DNA from: Datisca glomerata
Taxonomy: Eukaryota > Streptophyta > Magnoliopsida > Cucurbitales > Datiscaceae
Reading direction: 5' to 3'
Length of the DNA stretch: 64,000 nt
NCBI GenBank assembly: GCA_003255025.1
Contig: QANY01000280.1
Coordinates: 750,941 to 814,940 of the forward strand
Shown: piece by piece, positions 44,089 through 56,781 of the stretch
Layout: every line of letters begins with the position of its first letter
Numbering within the stretch: position 1 is the first letter of the stretch
Made by a program: the position numbers and the translations under genes
Notes under the pieces: model-generated
The model's database searches: none
What the model saw: only the letters and a program-made list of their open reading frames with translations
What the model was told of the DNA's origin: nothing

Positions 44089-44780
44089 AGCCGACCACAT
44101 CGGCTTCTTCATGGGAACTGTAATGGCTAAATCTTAAATGGATTGTTTTATTTTACGAATTGTGATACAACTGAGATTTACCTGTTCAAAAAATCTGAGT
44201 TGAGCTGCTCGGGATTGCAAATCGCCCGAATTTTAGGTGGTTTGTGTGTTTTTGCAATTTGTATCGGGTGAAATGAGCTAGAAAACCACCGTTATATACC
44301 AAAACATTCAACCATGTTGAGCTTGGGGAGATCAAAGCTAGGTGTTGTAAAAGATTTTTCTGTTATTTTTGTTGGATTGGGTTTTAGGTTTTAGATTTTG
44401 AAGAAAAATTTATTGAATTACGAACGGTTCGTGGTCGAAATATAAAAAAAAATTCATACAAACGTTTAATCCAATTAAACACAAAATCAAACAGTGAACA
44501 TGCATAATCATATAAACGTATCAAGAAAAGAGAAATAATTTATACATTTTCAATTAATGAAGATTTTTTTTTGCGGGATCCAACTTTTATATTACGTTCT
44601 TCGCAGAAGTAGTAATTGATTTTCATATCAATCATCACTCATTTGAGTCAGAATTAAATCTTTTCGTAAGAATTAAGTGTGGACTCTTAAAACAACGATT
44701 GAAAGAAAAAAATTAAAATTTTCCTCTTCACCTACTGTCAAAATCGACGGCAATTATGTGTTCTTGGGATAGAGAAACAT
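44089..44780. other. 3' flank of CDPK copy 2
   Basis: Presumed 3' UTR and AT-rich spacer. No coding sequence or LTR could be recognised before the reverse-strand Copia remnant begins. Confidence 0.45.
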
Positions 44781-44789
44781 CATCACATT

Positions 44790-46098
44790 GAGTTTGCTAC
44801 AGTCTTACTGTTATCACAATAAAGTGTCATAGGTTTATCAGTATCTGAAACGACTTCTAGAGTCTTTAGGAACTTTCTAAATTAGACAGTCTCCTTTGCA
44901 GTTTCACAAGCTGTCGCATACTCAGCTTCCATGGTAGAATCAATGATGCAAGATTGCTTGACACTTCTCCGTATCACTGCTCCACCATTCATGATGAACA
45001 TTGATCCTGATGTGGACTTTCTGGAATCCTTGTCCGTTTGGAAATCAGAGTCGATATAACTTGTAATATTCAGGTCAATACCTAAATACAGAAGTATGTA
45101 GTTTCTCGTTTTCCTAAGATACTTGAGGATATGCTTGACAGTATTTCAATGCTCGAGTCTAGGATTAGATTAGAAACGATTCATCACGCCTACAACGTAG
45201 CAAATATCTGACCTAGTGTAAAATATTGTATACATGAGACTTCCTATGGCTGAGGCATAAGGAATCTTTATCATGTCTTCCTCTTCTTGAGAAGTCTTAG
45301 GAGACTATACCTTGGAGAGGTTGACTCCATGCCTAAAGGGAAGATATCCCTTCTTGAAGTCTTGCATACTGAAACGATCCATCACCTTGTCAATATAAGA
45401 TGATTGAGACAATTTCAATTGTTTGTTCTTCCGATCCTGAAAGATCTGAATACTCAGGACGAAAGCAACTTCTCCAAGATCCTTCATATCAAGTTGTTTT
45501 GCAAGCCAAATCTTGACATCAGACAATTTTCCTACATCATTCCAATGAGAAAACTGTTGTGCACGTATAAGACCAGAAAAATCACATTCCCTTTGTGTAT
45601 CAGTTTATACACACAGAGTTCATCCGCTAACTACTCAAAACTGAAGTTCTTGACAATTTTGTCGAATCTTATATTCCACGAACAAGGCGCTTGCTTAAGT
45701 CCATAAATGGACTTTAGCAGTTCGCAAATCTTGCCATCTTGGCTTTTCTTCATGAACCCGTCTGTTTGAGCCATATAAATACGTTCTTCAAGATTGCCAT
45801 TCAGAAAAGTAATCTTGACGTCCATCTGTCAGGTTTCATAATCGAGGGAAGCAATAATGAACATGATGATTCATATAGATTTAAGCATGGTCACCGGTGA
45901 GAAGGTATTCTCATAGTCAATACCTTCCTTTTGGGTGTAGCACTTGGCTACAAGCCTAGCTTTAAATGTCTCTACATCCTCATTCAGACCTTTCTTCTTC
46001 TTATAAATCCATTTACACCCGACAAGTTTCACCCCATCAAGAGAATCTACAAGCTTCCAGTCTTCGTTCGAGTACATCGAGTGTATCTCGACGTTCAT
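44790..46098 (-). pseudogene. Copia reverse transcriptase and RNase H remnant (minus strand)
   Basis: The fragments change frame several times. They include [20 protein letters not shown] and [20 protein letters not shown] (45871-46098), LEERIYMAQTDGFM and SIYGLKQAPCSWNIRFDK (45631-45825), and AKQLDMKDLGEVAFVLSIQI (45305-45526). Readable RNase H words continue to about 44790. Clear Copia polymerase, not functional. Confidence 0.8.
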
Positions 46099-46268
46099 GG
46101 TGTCTTGTCATAGGTTTGTTTCAGGACCAGCCATGACCTGCGAGTAGGAAACAGGTTCATCATGATCCTTATCTGAGACTATCGTCAAGGCATCTCCATA
46201 AAACATGTACCTATCAGGTTGTCTCCAACCCTCCCACTACGTCGAGGCACCGTAGGCTCTGGCTCCTA

Positions 46269-47571
46269 TTATGGTTCTTCCATTATTAAATCAGGAACAT
46301 GTCCTGATTGGGGAGTCGGTGTCCTCCTATTCAATAATTCCTCTAGCATAAATATGCTTCTCGGCTTCACACTTCTAATGTAGTCCTCTTCAAGAAAATG
46401 CACATTCGTGCTAATGAATGTTTTCTTGTCGGTTGGACTATAAAAGACGTATCCCTTCGTTCCCTTGGGATATCCTATAAACATGCATAATTTTGATCGA
46501 CTAACCAACTTGTCTGTCTTCGATCTCAGAACGTGTGTCGAGTATCCCCATATCCTTAGGTGGCTTACGAACGAATTTTGTCCACTTCATCTCTCATGCG
46601 GTGTACTAGGCACCGTCTTTGACGGAACTTGATTCAGAATATATCCAATAGAGTTTGATTCCCTCTCTCTGACAAACCATTCTGTTCTAGAGTGCTAGGT
46701 GCCGTAAGCTGAGAAAGAATACATTCTTCCTTAAGAAAGTCTTCGAACTCTCCTACTAAGTACTCTCCACCACGATCGGATCGTGGTGTTTTAATTTGTT
46801 TCTCTAATTGCTTCTCAATCATAACCTTGTACTCTTTGAACTTTTCAAAGGTTTCAGACTTTTGGTGCATTAGATAAACATGTCCAAAACGTGAGTAGTC
46901 ATCTGTGAAGGTTATAAAACATTCATAACCTCCTCTTGCTTGAAAATTCAATGCCCCACATACATCACTATGTACGAGTTCGAGGCATTGAGTAGCGCTT
47001 TCAGCCTTCGCTGAAAAAGGTCTCTTGGTCATTTTACATTCTATGTAAGATTTGCATATGAGTGGTGATCTCACACTTAAAATTTATAATGGACCATCAT
47101 TTACAAGTCTTTTAATCCTATCTAGGCTAATGTGACCAAGACGCAAGTACCACAAGTATGTTAGATCGATTGAGTCAAACTTCAACATTTGACTATCCCT
47201 TTGTAAATCAATATTTACTTTAGTGTCATTTATCATTGGAACTTTTGGTTTTACATAGCATAAGTTGTTGATCATGCGTGCAGTAGTAATTAAGCATTCA
47301 TTTCTAAATATACCAATATCATTATCAATGAAATCCAAAGAAAATCCTTGCTCAATTAAACTAGATACTGAAATAAGGTTTTTCCCAAAAATTGAGATAT
47401 AATAAACATCACATAAAACCAAATAATTGTTCTCAAATAACAATTTAATAGTTCCATTAAGCCTTTTGCTTTCCCTGAAGCCCTACAGGGAACAACAATG
47501 TGGTTAGTGGCTGCAGAGTCTACAATCCATGAAAAAAGTAAAGTCAGCCACATAACAGGTTTTAGTAACAA
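46269..47571 (-). pseudogene. Copia protease, pre-integrase and integrase remnant (minus strand)
   Basis: The protease site region reads WIVDSAATNHIV near 47520, with Ala where Gly is usual in DSGATNH. The pre-integrase segment (47084-47443) ends YLRLGHISLDRIKRL. The integrase core (46634-47074) has LELVHSDVCGALN, FTDDYSRFGHVYLM and TPRSDRGGEYL. The segment 46269-46508 (CMFIGYPKGTKGYVFYSP) is the integrase C-terminal extension. Frame breaks separate the pieces. Confidence 0.8.
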
Positions 47572-47623
47572 GTAATGTACCTTTGGATTTCAACTCCTTG
47601 AGACAATCCAGGCAGTAGCGTTT

Positions 47624-48063
47624 TCAATGACCAGCGACTCCGCAATGATGACACTTATTTTTCGACTTGTCCACTTTAGCAGTGCCCTTTCCTTTCACAG
47701 CTTTTGAGTTCGCCTTCTTAGCTTTCTTCGGACCTCTCTTGTGTTTCTTTTTTACGCTAGACGTGGAAGGCTTACTTTCAGTAAAATTTGTCTCTCCACT
47801 CTTCCTATTGCCCTTCAAAAACAGAGTCTCAGCATCTTGCAACTCCTTCATAAGTTCCAGAAGAGAGTCCATCAACATATTCATCGAATAATTAAGATTT
47901 GAAGTTCTCAAAAGTGTCTGGCAGGGTCTCAAGGATCATATCAACTTGAGTCTCACCATCTACCTCAGCTCCCATGATCCCCATCTCATTCAGATAACTA
48001 ATGATCAACATCATATGTTCTCTGACAGGAGTTCCGGGTTTCATCCTGCAGTTCATGAGTTTC
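47624..48063 (-). pseudogene. Copia gag, C-terminal part (minus strand)
   Basis: Reads RMKPGTPVREHMMLIISYLN and VDMILETLPDTFENF, then a Lys-rich stretch and the zinc knuckle CHHCGVAGH. At 48063 the frame runs into the LTR of the nested element. Its N-terminal part is found 8.4 kb away at 56450-56722. Confidence 0.8.
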
Positions 48064-49627
48064 TGTTGGGGGTTATGCCCCCAAAGCATGTGTATTAACA
48101 TTTTGATTTGAAATTTAATGAGGAATGCATTTTTTTATAATTGTTTTATTAAATTATTGTCGAATAATTTATCTAAATATCTGAAAATTCTTTATTCATT
48201 GATGAGACTATGATCTTATATTAGTACGAGAGGATTAAGATCATAGATAATGAATAAAATTGTCAGCAACATATTAAAGTATGAAATCTTTAATGAATGG
48301 TTACTAGTATATTTCACTAAGCATTATGAATATGTGTGATATAGATCCGGGTCATTGCTGTGTATAAACATTTTAGTGAAGATACTTTATATGATGAGAT
48401 TATATATGACAAGACCGATGTGGATTAATATGTTCATCAACGTGTCATTTATCATAAAGATTTAAAACATATCAATTTGATGATCATATGTAGATCAGTT
48501 TGAATCATGAGTCACTCATCAAGGCTTGTTTGTAAAATAGACTAGTGATGTTTTGGAGATTCAGTAATGTGGATGGTTGGGAACATGACCTTACAATATT
48601 TGAAATCCAAGTTTTCTTAACAGATCGTATATTGGTTTCTTTAAGTGTTAATTCTGGACCTGAATGGTTATTGATCTCAAATTTATACTACGATTATAAA
48701 TTAACCATTCACTAAAGAATTAATGGTACTTAAGGATCAAGAGGTAATTAGAAGGGTAAAATGGTAATTTTGACCAGTTCTAATTTACGAACCAATAATT
48801 GGAGGACAGAACTACATGAAATGATTATATCAGTGGACTACATGAGAATATTCTGTTAATACATTCTATAATCAGTAAGAGTTCAATTATCGATAAGCGA
48901 GATAAAATATCTAATTTATGAAATTAGATAATTAAATTAATATTAGATAATCATTAAAATTGACTAAATCTTTTATTTGTGAAATACAAATAATTTAATT
49001 GATAGGGATAATCGGAAATGTTAATTTTGAATTAATTGATATCTAGTTATTTATATTATTAAAATAAATATTTAACTTGCAGTAATTGCTATGTGTCGAT
49101 CAATGATTGAGAATCATAGATCACATTGGACTACTACAGCGCCACACGACACTACAACAGTAGGCGTCTGTAGTGCCGTGTGGCACTGTGATGCTTTACA
49201 CCAACTGCAGTGCTGTGTGGCACTGCAGTTGTGCACCGTTATACAATGGGTCTCACTGCGTTAGACAATTCAAAATTAAATACTAATTTTTAATTTTTAA
49301 TTATCCATAAATATATGATACGTCATTATCTATAATATATACATATATTCTTCTGATGACCTAAAGAGATAGCTCAGTTCATCAGTTTATCAATCAATAA
49401 TTGAATTGAGAACACAATTAGAGATAGAGAATTTTTTTCTCTGTGATTAAAAGTTAATCAAATCTCTAAAAAAATAATCATCGTATTCTTTTAGAGAATC
49501 GTCTCACAAAAGTCCTTCTTAGAAAATCTATAGATCTCATGTATTGAGTACATCTAGAGACATAAAAATATCTTGTAATATTCTACGCGCTCATACATGT
49601 CTTGTAATATTCTATGTGCCCACACAG
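48064..49627 (+). repeat. Left LTR of the nested Copia element (3' truncated)
   Basis: Matches the right LTR from its start to about 49627 (…TCTATGTGCCCACACA). The terminal ~320 bp present in the right LTR (56120-56443) have no clear counterpart here. It carries a strong hairpin at 49203-49230. Confidence 0.75.
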
Positions 49628-50690
49628 GAGGAGAATGCAATATTTGAGAAATATGTATTCTTGAAATCCACTTTGAAATATTATTTCTTTATTTTAAGGG
49701 TTATTATTTATAAATACTCAATAGTCACTCGATCCTTGTTATTTTATTTAATTGCTTAATTGTTATGTTTGATAACATGTCTAATCATTAGTAGATCACA
49801 TGTCATACATAAAAATCTCACACACTTTTATTTAATCATGCATCTCATCAGTAGAATCATGATTTATTAGGATTGTCCTAATATGTTTATATGTATTATT
49901 TTATGAAATCAATTGCATGTAAATTGCTAGGTTTTAATTAGATATGTTTATATCTATAGTAACCTTTAGGATAACCGATTTTAGTAAAAGAGTTTATTAA
50001 AGTTTGATGAATATAATTAATTAGTTAATCTAAGTTCACCTAATTATGGCTTACGTGCTTTAGAAGGTTAAATGAACTTAGACTAATGAGATTGACATAA
50101 CTGATTATTAAATATTCTTAAGGTTATTATTTTAACACGTGATTAATTTGAAATTAATTGATTAGTTAAAATAAAAACACATAACCCTAAAATAGCGAGT
50201 GAGAGAAGGTTGACATATTAATTAACATATGATCTCATCATTAGTACAACACCGTGAGGTGTAGTAAAGGCCTCGAGATGACTTTATTTTCATCCCCCTA
50301 AGGAAGGTTTTGAGCTGTACCAATACCAATGTTGGACTTCTTAAAAAGATAGGAGGAAATGATGTAGTTTAGTTTTGACCGCCCTAAAGCTTTCATGTGA
50401 ATAGTTGTGACTTGACCGAACAAACGATACATTATTACTAAAAGAGAAAATATGAGATATTTTAAGTTTTAATTAATAAGGATGAGAATGTCTCATAGAC
50501 AATCTAAGGTTAATGTGATTGGCCCTAAAGTAGCACATTAATCGTTAGGTTATTTTATCGTGATTAGTAAATATTAATTTTATGTGTTTATTATGTTGCA
50601 TTCATACATCACGTTTACTTTTCAAATTCTAGATATTTATCAATTAAATTGAATCCTGTCTATTTTTTAAATTTCAGTTATCATTATTAT
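49628..50690. other. Unassigned AT-rich segment inside the nested Copia element
   Basis: Lies between the truncated left LTR and the first gag-like text. No PBS, no domain and no similarity to the right LTR was seen. It could be an old insertion or a leader from another element. Confidence 0.4.
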
Positions 50691-51175
50691 CTCTACCATG
50701 GGCAATCATGTTACTGCTTTACTCGTTCTTGAGAAATTGATGGTGATGATTCTATAAGATGGAAATCCAACTTGAACATGTTGCTAGTTTATGAGCATAA
50801 TGAATTTATTCTTGTTGAAGAAAATCTTGATAGGCCTGCAGTCAATACTTGGATTATTGACACAGTGGCTACCATTGGGGTTGAGGTAAATATTACCGAG
50901 CAAAACCCTTCTCCTTCTGTTGTTAGTAGTAACAAAAGGAAGAAGAAGAAGGGTAAAGACAAAAGCAAGAATAATAATCTAAAGAAGGTCAAAAGGCAGC
51001 CAAATGTGAGAAGAACAATATTGACAATGAACTTGTAGGAAAATGTTTCCATTGTGGGGTTGAAGGTCATTGGAAGAGAAACTGTAGCAAGTATCTCTTC
51101 GAACTGAAAAAGAAAGGTAAATATGATTTACTTGTTCTTGAAGCTTGTTTAGTGGAATATGATTTGTCATCCTAG
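50690..51175 (+). pseudogene. Nested Copia gag remnant with internal deletion
   Basis: Begins with words of the gag N-terminus (RWKSNLNMLLVYEHNEFILV). It then jumps to a Lys-rich segment (SSNKRKKKKGKDKSKNNN) and the zinc knuckle CFHCGVEGHWKRNC near 51036. Most of the central gag is missing, so the product could not form particles. Confidence 0.75.
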
Positions 51176-52560
51176 ATACTGGATTCATGAGCCACTAACC
51201 ATGTATGTTCTTCTTTGCAGATACTTGATTCGTCAAGGGAGCTGACTGATGGCAAGGTTGTTTCGAGAGTTGGCAGTGGTGCGCTCGTGTCAGCTAGGAC
51301 ATTAGGAACAATCCGTTTACTTTTTGGATATAATTATTTAGTTTTGAACGATATTTATTATATTCCTGGATTTTCGAGAAATTTGATTTCTTTTTCTTTT
51401 TTGCAAGAACAGTTATTCGAAGTTTCTTTTATTAATAAAGAGTTTATTATTTTAAAAAATGGATTCGATATCTATCATGCTAAAGTTATAAACAGACTGT
51501 GCATGCTTAAACTGACTGAACGCGCGTTAAATAATTCTGAATTATTTAAAGTAGCAAAACCTAAAAGTAACAAACGACAAAGAGTTTCTCTCATAACACA
51601 TATATTTTGCATCTTAGGTTGGGACATATTAATCTAGATAGGTTAAACAAGTTAACAAAGCATGGAACTTTGATAGAACTAAAAGTTAGAACTCTTCATG
51701 TTTGTGAATCATGTTTAGAGGGTAAAATGACCAAGATGCCTTTCTTTGAAAAGGGTCAAAGAACCAATGTACCACTTGAGCTTGTGCATAGTGATGTCTG
51801 TGGATCGATCAATGTACAAGCTAGAGGTGGGTATGAGTATTTTGTCATTTTTATTGATGATTACTCAATATATAGTTATATTTACCTAATGCAAAGAAAG
51901 TCCAAAATTTTTGGAAAGTTTAAAGACTTCAAGGGTGAAGCTGAAAAAACAATTAGATAAATCATTGAAAACCTTTCAATCTTATTGAGGTGGTGAATAC
52001 TTAGATTTAGAAATCAAGGATTACTTGTTAGAGTATGGAATGCTATCCCAACTCATAGCATTAGGAATGTCACAGTAAAATAATGTTGCAGAAAGGAGAA
52101 ATCGAACCTTATTGGATATGGTTATGTCGATATTAAGCTACTCATCGCTGTCACTTACATTTTGGGGATATGCACTACACATGGCTACTTACATTTTGAA
52201 TGTAGTGCCCTCTAAGCCTATAAACAAGACACCTTTAGAGTTATGGAATGGCTCCAAACCTAGTTTGGGTCATTTTTGTATATGAGGGTGTCCAGCTCAC
52301 GTTCTTAGACCTAAGATCAGAAAGTTAGACTCAAGGTCTGAGGTATGTATATTCGTAGGCTATGCTCCTGAGACTAAAGGTGAATACTTTTATAGTCACA
52401 AGGATTAAAAAGTGTTTGTATTGATAAATGCCACTTTCGTTGAACACGATTATATGAAAAACTACAAACCTTGTAGCAAAGTAGTTCTCGAGAAATTAGC
52501 GACTGATGAGATCAAACCACCTTCAACTTCTACTGATAAATGATGAACTAGAGAAACCAC
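51175..52560 (+). pseudogene. Nested Copia protease and integrase remnant
   Basis: The protease active-site motif reads ILDS-stop-ATNHVC near 51180: the Gly codon of DSGATNH has become TGA. Pre-integrase text includes YNYLVLNDIYYIPGFSRNLI and LRLGHINLDRLNKL. The integrase core (51607-51960) has LELVHSDVCGSIN and FIDDYSIYSYIYLMQ, followed by further stops to about 52560. Confidence 0.8.
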
Positions 52561-52599
52561 AATTCCTACAAAGGAAACTCCGGTGCAAAATCGTAGGGG

Positions 52600-54210
52600 A
52601 GGGTTGTATGACAACCAGTACGCTATGAACTAGAAGCACATGTCCTAGCGTTAGACAATGATAATGATGATCCATTATCTTATGAAAAATTAATGGATGA
52701 TCCTGAAAAGAAGAAATGACAAGATGCCATGAACCAGGAAATGGAATCTGTGTATTCCAATTCTGTTTGGAAACGTGTAGATCCACCTGAAGACGGTAGG
52801 CCCATCGGATGTAAATAGATCTTCAAGAAGAAAAGAGGTGCAAATGAGAAAGTAGAGACTTTCAAGGCATGGTTAGTAGCCAAGGGCTATACATAAAGGG
52901 AATGAGTCGATTATGTAGAGACATTCTCCCATATGGCCATGCTAAAATCAATTCGTACCATTTTGTCCATAGCAGCTAGTTTTGACTATGAAATATGGCA
53001 AATGGACGTCAAGACATATTTTTTTGAATGGCTCTCTTGAAGAAAACATCTATATGATGCAACTAGAAAGGTTCATAGAAAATAGGCAAGATAAAAAAGT
53101 ATGCATCTAGATATTGGAATCTTACCTTTGATGAGATTATAAAGTCTTATGGCTTCAAGCAAAATGTTGATGAAATCTGTGCTTATAAATACATCAAAGA
53201 TGAGATAGAGGTTTTCTTAGTTCTCTATGTTGATAATATTCTACTCATTGAGAATGATGTAGAAACTCTATCAAAAATAAAGAAGTGGTTAGCTGAGAAA
53301 TTTCAAATGAAAGATTTGGGAGAAGCGAGCTATGTTATGGGGATTCAAATCCTAAGGGATAGAAAGAACAATCTATTGACACTTTCTCATACATTTTATA
53401 TTGATATGGTGCTGGAAAGATTCTCTAAGGAGAATTTCAAGAAAAGTCAACTACCGACCAGACATGGAATTGTCTTCTCCAAGAAACAATGTCCTAAGAC
53501 ACCTCAGGAGGAAAAGGATATGAGAAAGGTTCCCTATGCTTCAACAGCTGGTAGTCTCATGTATGCCATGTTGTGTACGAGACCAGACATATGTTATATA
53601 GTGGGAATTGTCAGTAGTTATCAATCGAATCCAGGTTTGGAACACTGGATTGCAGTAAAACACATTCTTAAGTATCTTAGGAGAACGCGAAACTATATGC
53701 TTGTTTATTCAGGTGGAGACCTGAACCCCACTAGATAATCTCATTCTGATTTTCAATAAGACAGAGACAATCAAAAGTTGACATCTTGATCAGTATTCAC
53801 CCTAGGTGGATGATATGTAGTCTGGATAAGTATTAAACAATCTAGCATTGTAGATTCCACTATGAAAGTCGAATATATAGCGGCTTATGAAGCTGCGAAA
53901 GAAGTGGTATGACTTCAAAAATTCATTACTGATCTGGAAATAGTTCCAGATATAGACAGGCCCTTGATCCTGTACTGTGACAATATTGGGGCGGTAGTGA
54001 ATTCCAAGGAAATGAGGAGTCATAAGAAGGGCAAACACATATAGAGGAAATATCATCTTGTAAGAGAGATCGTGCATCGAGAGGATGTGACTGTTATGAA
54101 GATAGCGTCAGAACATAACCAGGATGATCCTTTTACAAAGACACTTCCTCCGAAGTCAATTGAGGGTCACATGCGTAACATGTGTTTGAGAAAAATGCCA
54201 CATTTGCTTT
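52600..54210 (+). pseudogene. Nested Copia reverse transcriptase and RNase H remnant
   Basis: RT text is readable with stops from about 52700 and is open at 53307-53738 (MKDLGEASYVMGIQILRDRK and VPYASTAGSLMYAMLCTRPD). RNase H words follow (VDSTMKVEYIAAYEAAKEVV, ILYCDNIGAVVNSKE and DDPFTKTLPPKSIEGH). It ends just before the right LTR. Confidence 0.8.
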
Positions 54211-54224
54211 AGGGCAAGTGGAAG

Positions 54225-56443
54225 ATTGTTGAGGATTATGCCCTCAAAGCGTGTGCATTGACATTTTGATATGAAATTTAATGATAATTGCATTTTTCTT
54301 ATAATTGTCTTATTAGATTATTGTTGAATAATTTATATAAATATATGAAAATTTCATATTCATCAATGAGACTATGATCTTGTATTAATACGAGAGAATT
54401 AAAATCATAGATAATGAATAAAATTGTCAGCAACATATTAAAGTATGAATTTTTAATGAATAGTTGCTGGTACAGTTCACTAAGTATTATGGATGCATGT
54501 GATATAGATCCGGATCATTGATGTGCATAGACATCTTAGTGAAAGTAATTTATGTAATGAGATTATATATGACAAGACTAGAATTAATATCTTATCAACG
54601 TGTCGTTTATCATATAAATTTAATGTACATCAATTTGATGATCATATGCAGATCAGTCTAAATCCTGAGTAGTCATGAACTCCTATACATGTCTACTAGA
54701 TTTTTTGATTCACTCGTTAAAGTTTGTATGTAAAACAGACTAGTGACTTTTATTTTGGAGATTCAGTGATGTGGGTGGTTGAGAACATGATCTTACAAGA
54801 TTTGGAATCCAAGTTTTCATAACGGATCATATATTAGTTCCCTTAAGTGTTAATTCTGAAACTGAATAGTTATTGAGCTCAATTTTGTAATACGATTATA
54901 AATTAGTCATTCACTAGTAAATTAATGATATTTAATGATTAAAAGGTAATTAGAAGAGTAAAACAGTAATTTGTCCAGTTCTAATTTACGAACCAATAAT
55001 TAAATGACAGAACTACATGAAATGATTATATCAGTGGATTAAAATAGAATATTATGTTAATACATTCTATAATTACTTAGAGTCTAATTCTATATTTATA
55101 TTGGAATAATAATGAAATTAATAAATAAGATTATTTAATTAAAAAATTTAATTAATAATCTGATTTATTGGAGCTTAGGATTATAGGTTCATAGTCCCCA
55201 ACTCACATATATACTACACAGTCTAAGATGTGAATATTTCAGGACATGAGAAAAAGACTGACTTGCAAAAGAATTTTAATTTTGGGGCAAGTACATAATT
55301 ATAAGATAATTATGTGTGATTAATTAATTCATTAAATTATATATATATATAATTTCCAATAATTATATATATAAATAATTATCGATTATTTTTTTTATTA
55401 TGGATAAGTGAGACAGAATATCTAATTTATAAAATTAGATAATAATTTGAATCAAGTAAATATGTTATTTGTGATAGAACAGATAATTTAGTTGATAGGA
55501 ATAATCAGATATGTTAATTTTGAGTTAACTGGTATCCTAGATATTTATTTGATTAAAATAAATATTTAATTTACAGTAATTATCACGTGTCGATCAATGA
55601 TTGAGAATCATAGATCAGCACGAGCTGTTGTAGTGTCACGTGGAACTACAACAGTAGGCAGTGTAACACTTGAGTGCCACACGACACTGCAGTGTGGCGA
55701 ACACACAGTGCCGTGAGGCATTGTGATGCTTAACGCCAACTGCAGTGCAGTGACAGTTGTGCACCGTTATATAGTGGGTCCCACTGCATTGGGCAATTTG
55801 AAATTTAAATATTATTTTTTAATTTTTAATTATCCTTAAATATCCGATACGCCATTATCTAGAATATACACATATATTATTCTAATGGCCTAGAGAGATA
55901 GCTCAGTTCATCAATCAAGAATTGAATTGAGAACATAGTTAGAGTTAGAGAATTTTTCTCTCGATTAAAAGTCAATCAAATTTCTAAAAGAATATTTATA
56001 GTGTTATTTTTGAAAATCATCACACAAAAGTCATTCTAAAAAAATCTCTAGATCTCATGATGTGTTGAGTACATCTAAAGATAAAAGGTGTCTCGTAATA
56101 TTCTACGTACCCACATATATCCTAGTGCGCTTGAGTATTGACTTGAAAGATCTTGATGTGAATATCAGAGTCTATTGATCGTTGAAACAGTTTTGTGGGA
56201 TGGATGATCGATCGATTTTGCAAGGACGCTCGATATAGACTACAAGAAGTATTCATAACTTTGTATGTTGTAGATTTAATGTATAAATACATAATAGATC
56301 CTGCCTGATTGAAAATAGTTTTCAATAAAAGTTTTATTTTGAAAATCGTTGCGCCGCGCTTATTTTTCTTTTTATCGAAAAATATTTACGTTTATTAAAT
56401 TTTTTTAAACGCCCCAGTTGTTCCCGCGCCACGTTTTCCAACA
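54225..56443 (+). repeat. Right LTR of the nested Copia element
   Basis: About 2.2 kb. Compared with the left LTR it has insertions near 54675-54715 and 55080-55400 and many substitutions, so the element is old. It ends CGCGCCACGTTTTCCAACA. Confidence 0.75.
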
Positions 56444-56781
56444 GCTTGTTTGACTTGACGACCCTTATCTCCGAACATATTGGTAATGTGCAACACATTG
56501 CTAATAAATGTGAAAATGTAACACCTAGCGGTCTCATCAGAATGCAGCCAAGAAATATATGCATCTTTTTCCTCTTGAGTCGATTCAGCAATAGGCAGAA
56601 GAGGACAAGTGGTGGTGAGCACGAACTTGTGTTTTTCTACCATCAGCACGATATCAAGATTACATTTAAAATACACGTAATTTTCACTAGTGAGCTTATT
56701 TGCATTCAATATTGTTGAGAGGGATAATGACATAATTACTGAAAAGAATAAATAAAGCGGTGTAAATAAATACTTAATCAT
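56395..56781 (-). pseudogene. Copia gag, N-terminal part (minus strand, displaced)
   Basis: The open frame contains ILNANKLTSENYV, LDIVLMVEKHKFVLTTTCPL, STQEEKDAYISWL and MFGDKGRQVKQAV, matching the start of Copia gag. The likely start is the Met at about 56722 (MSLSLSTILNANK). gag similarity stops at 56444 where the nested element's LTR ends, so residues after that point are LTR sequence. It is not a host gene. Confidence 0.75.

Larger units (their letters stand above)
48064..56443 (+). mobile_element. Ty1/copia element nested in the reverse-strand Copia gag
   Basis: LTRs start at 48064 (TGTTGGGGGTTATGCCCCCA) and 54225 (TGTTGAGGATTATGCCCTCA). The right LTR follows the classic Copia purine tract GGGCAAGTGGAAGAT. 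The right LTR ends at 56443 with TTTTCCAACA, giving TGTTGG…CCAACA termini. Flanking 5-mers GTTTC and GCTTG match at only 3 of 5 positions, so the target-site duplication is not convincing. Internal genes run gag, protease, integrase, RT and RNase H on the plus strand, all broken. The 5' end of the interior is abnormal: the left LTR is truncated and no PBS is visible. Confidence 0.8.

Noticed and set aside
56395..56781. Small host gene on the minus strand
   Set aside because: Its text matches the N-terminus of Copia gag and it joins logically to gag at 47624-48063.
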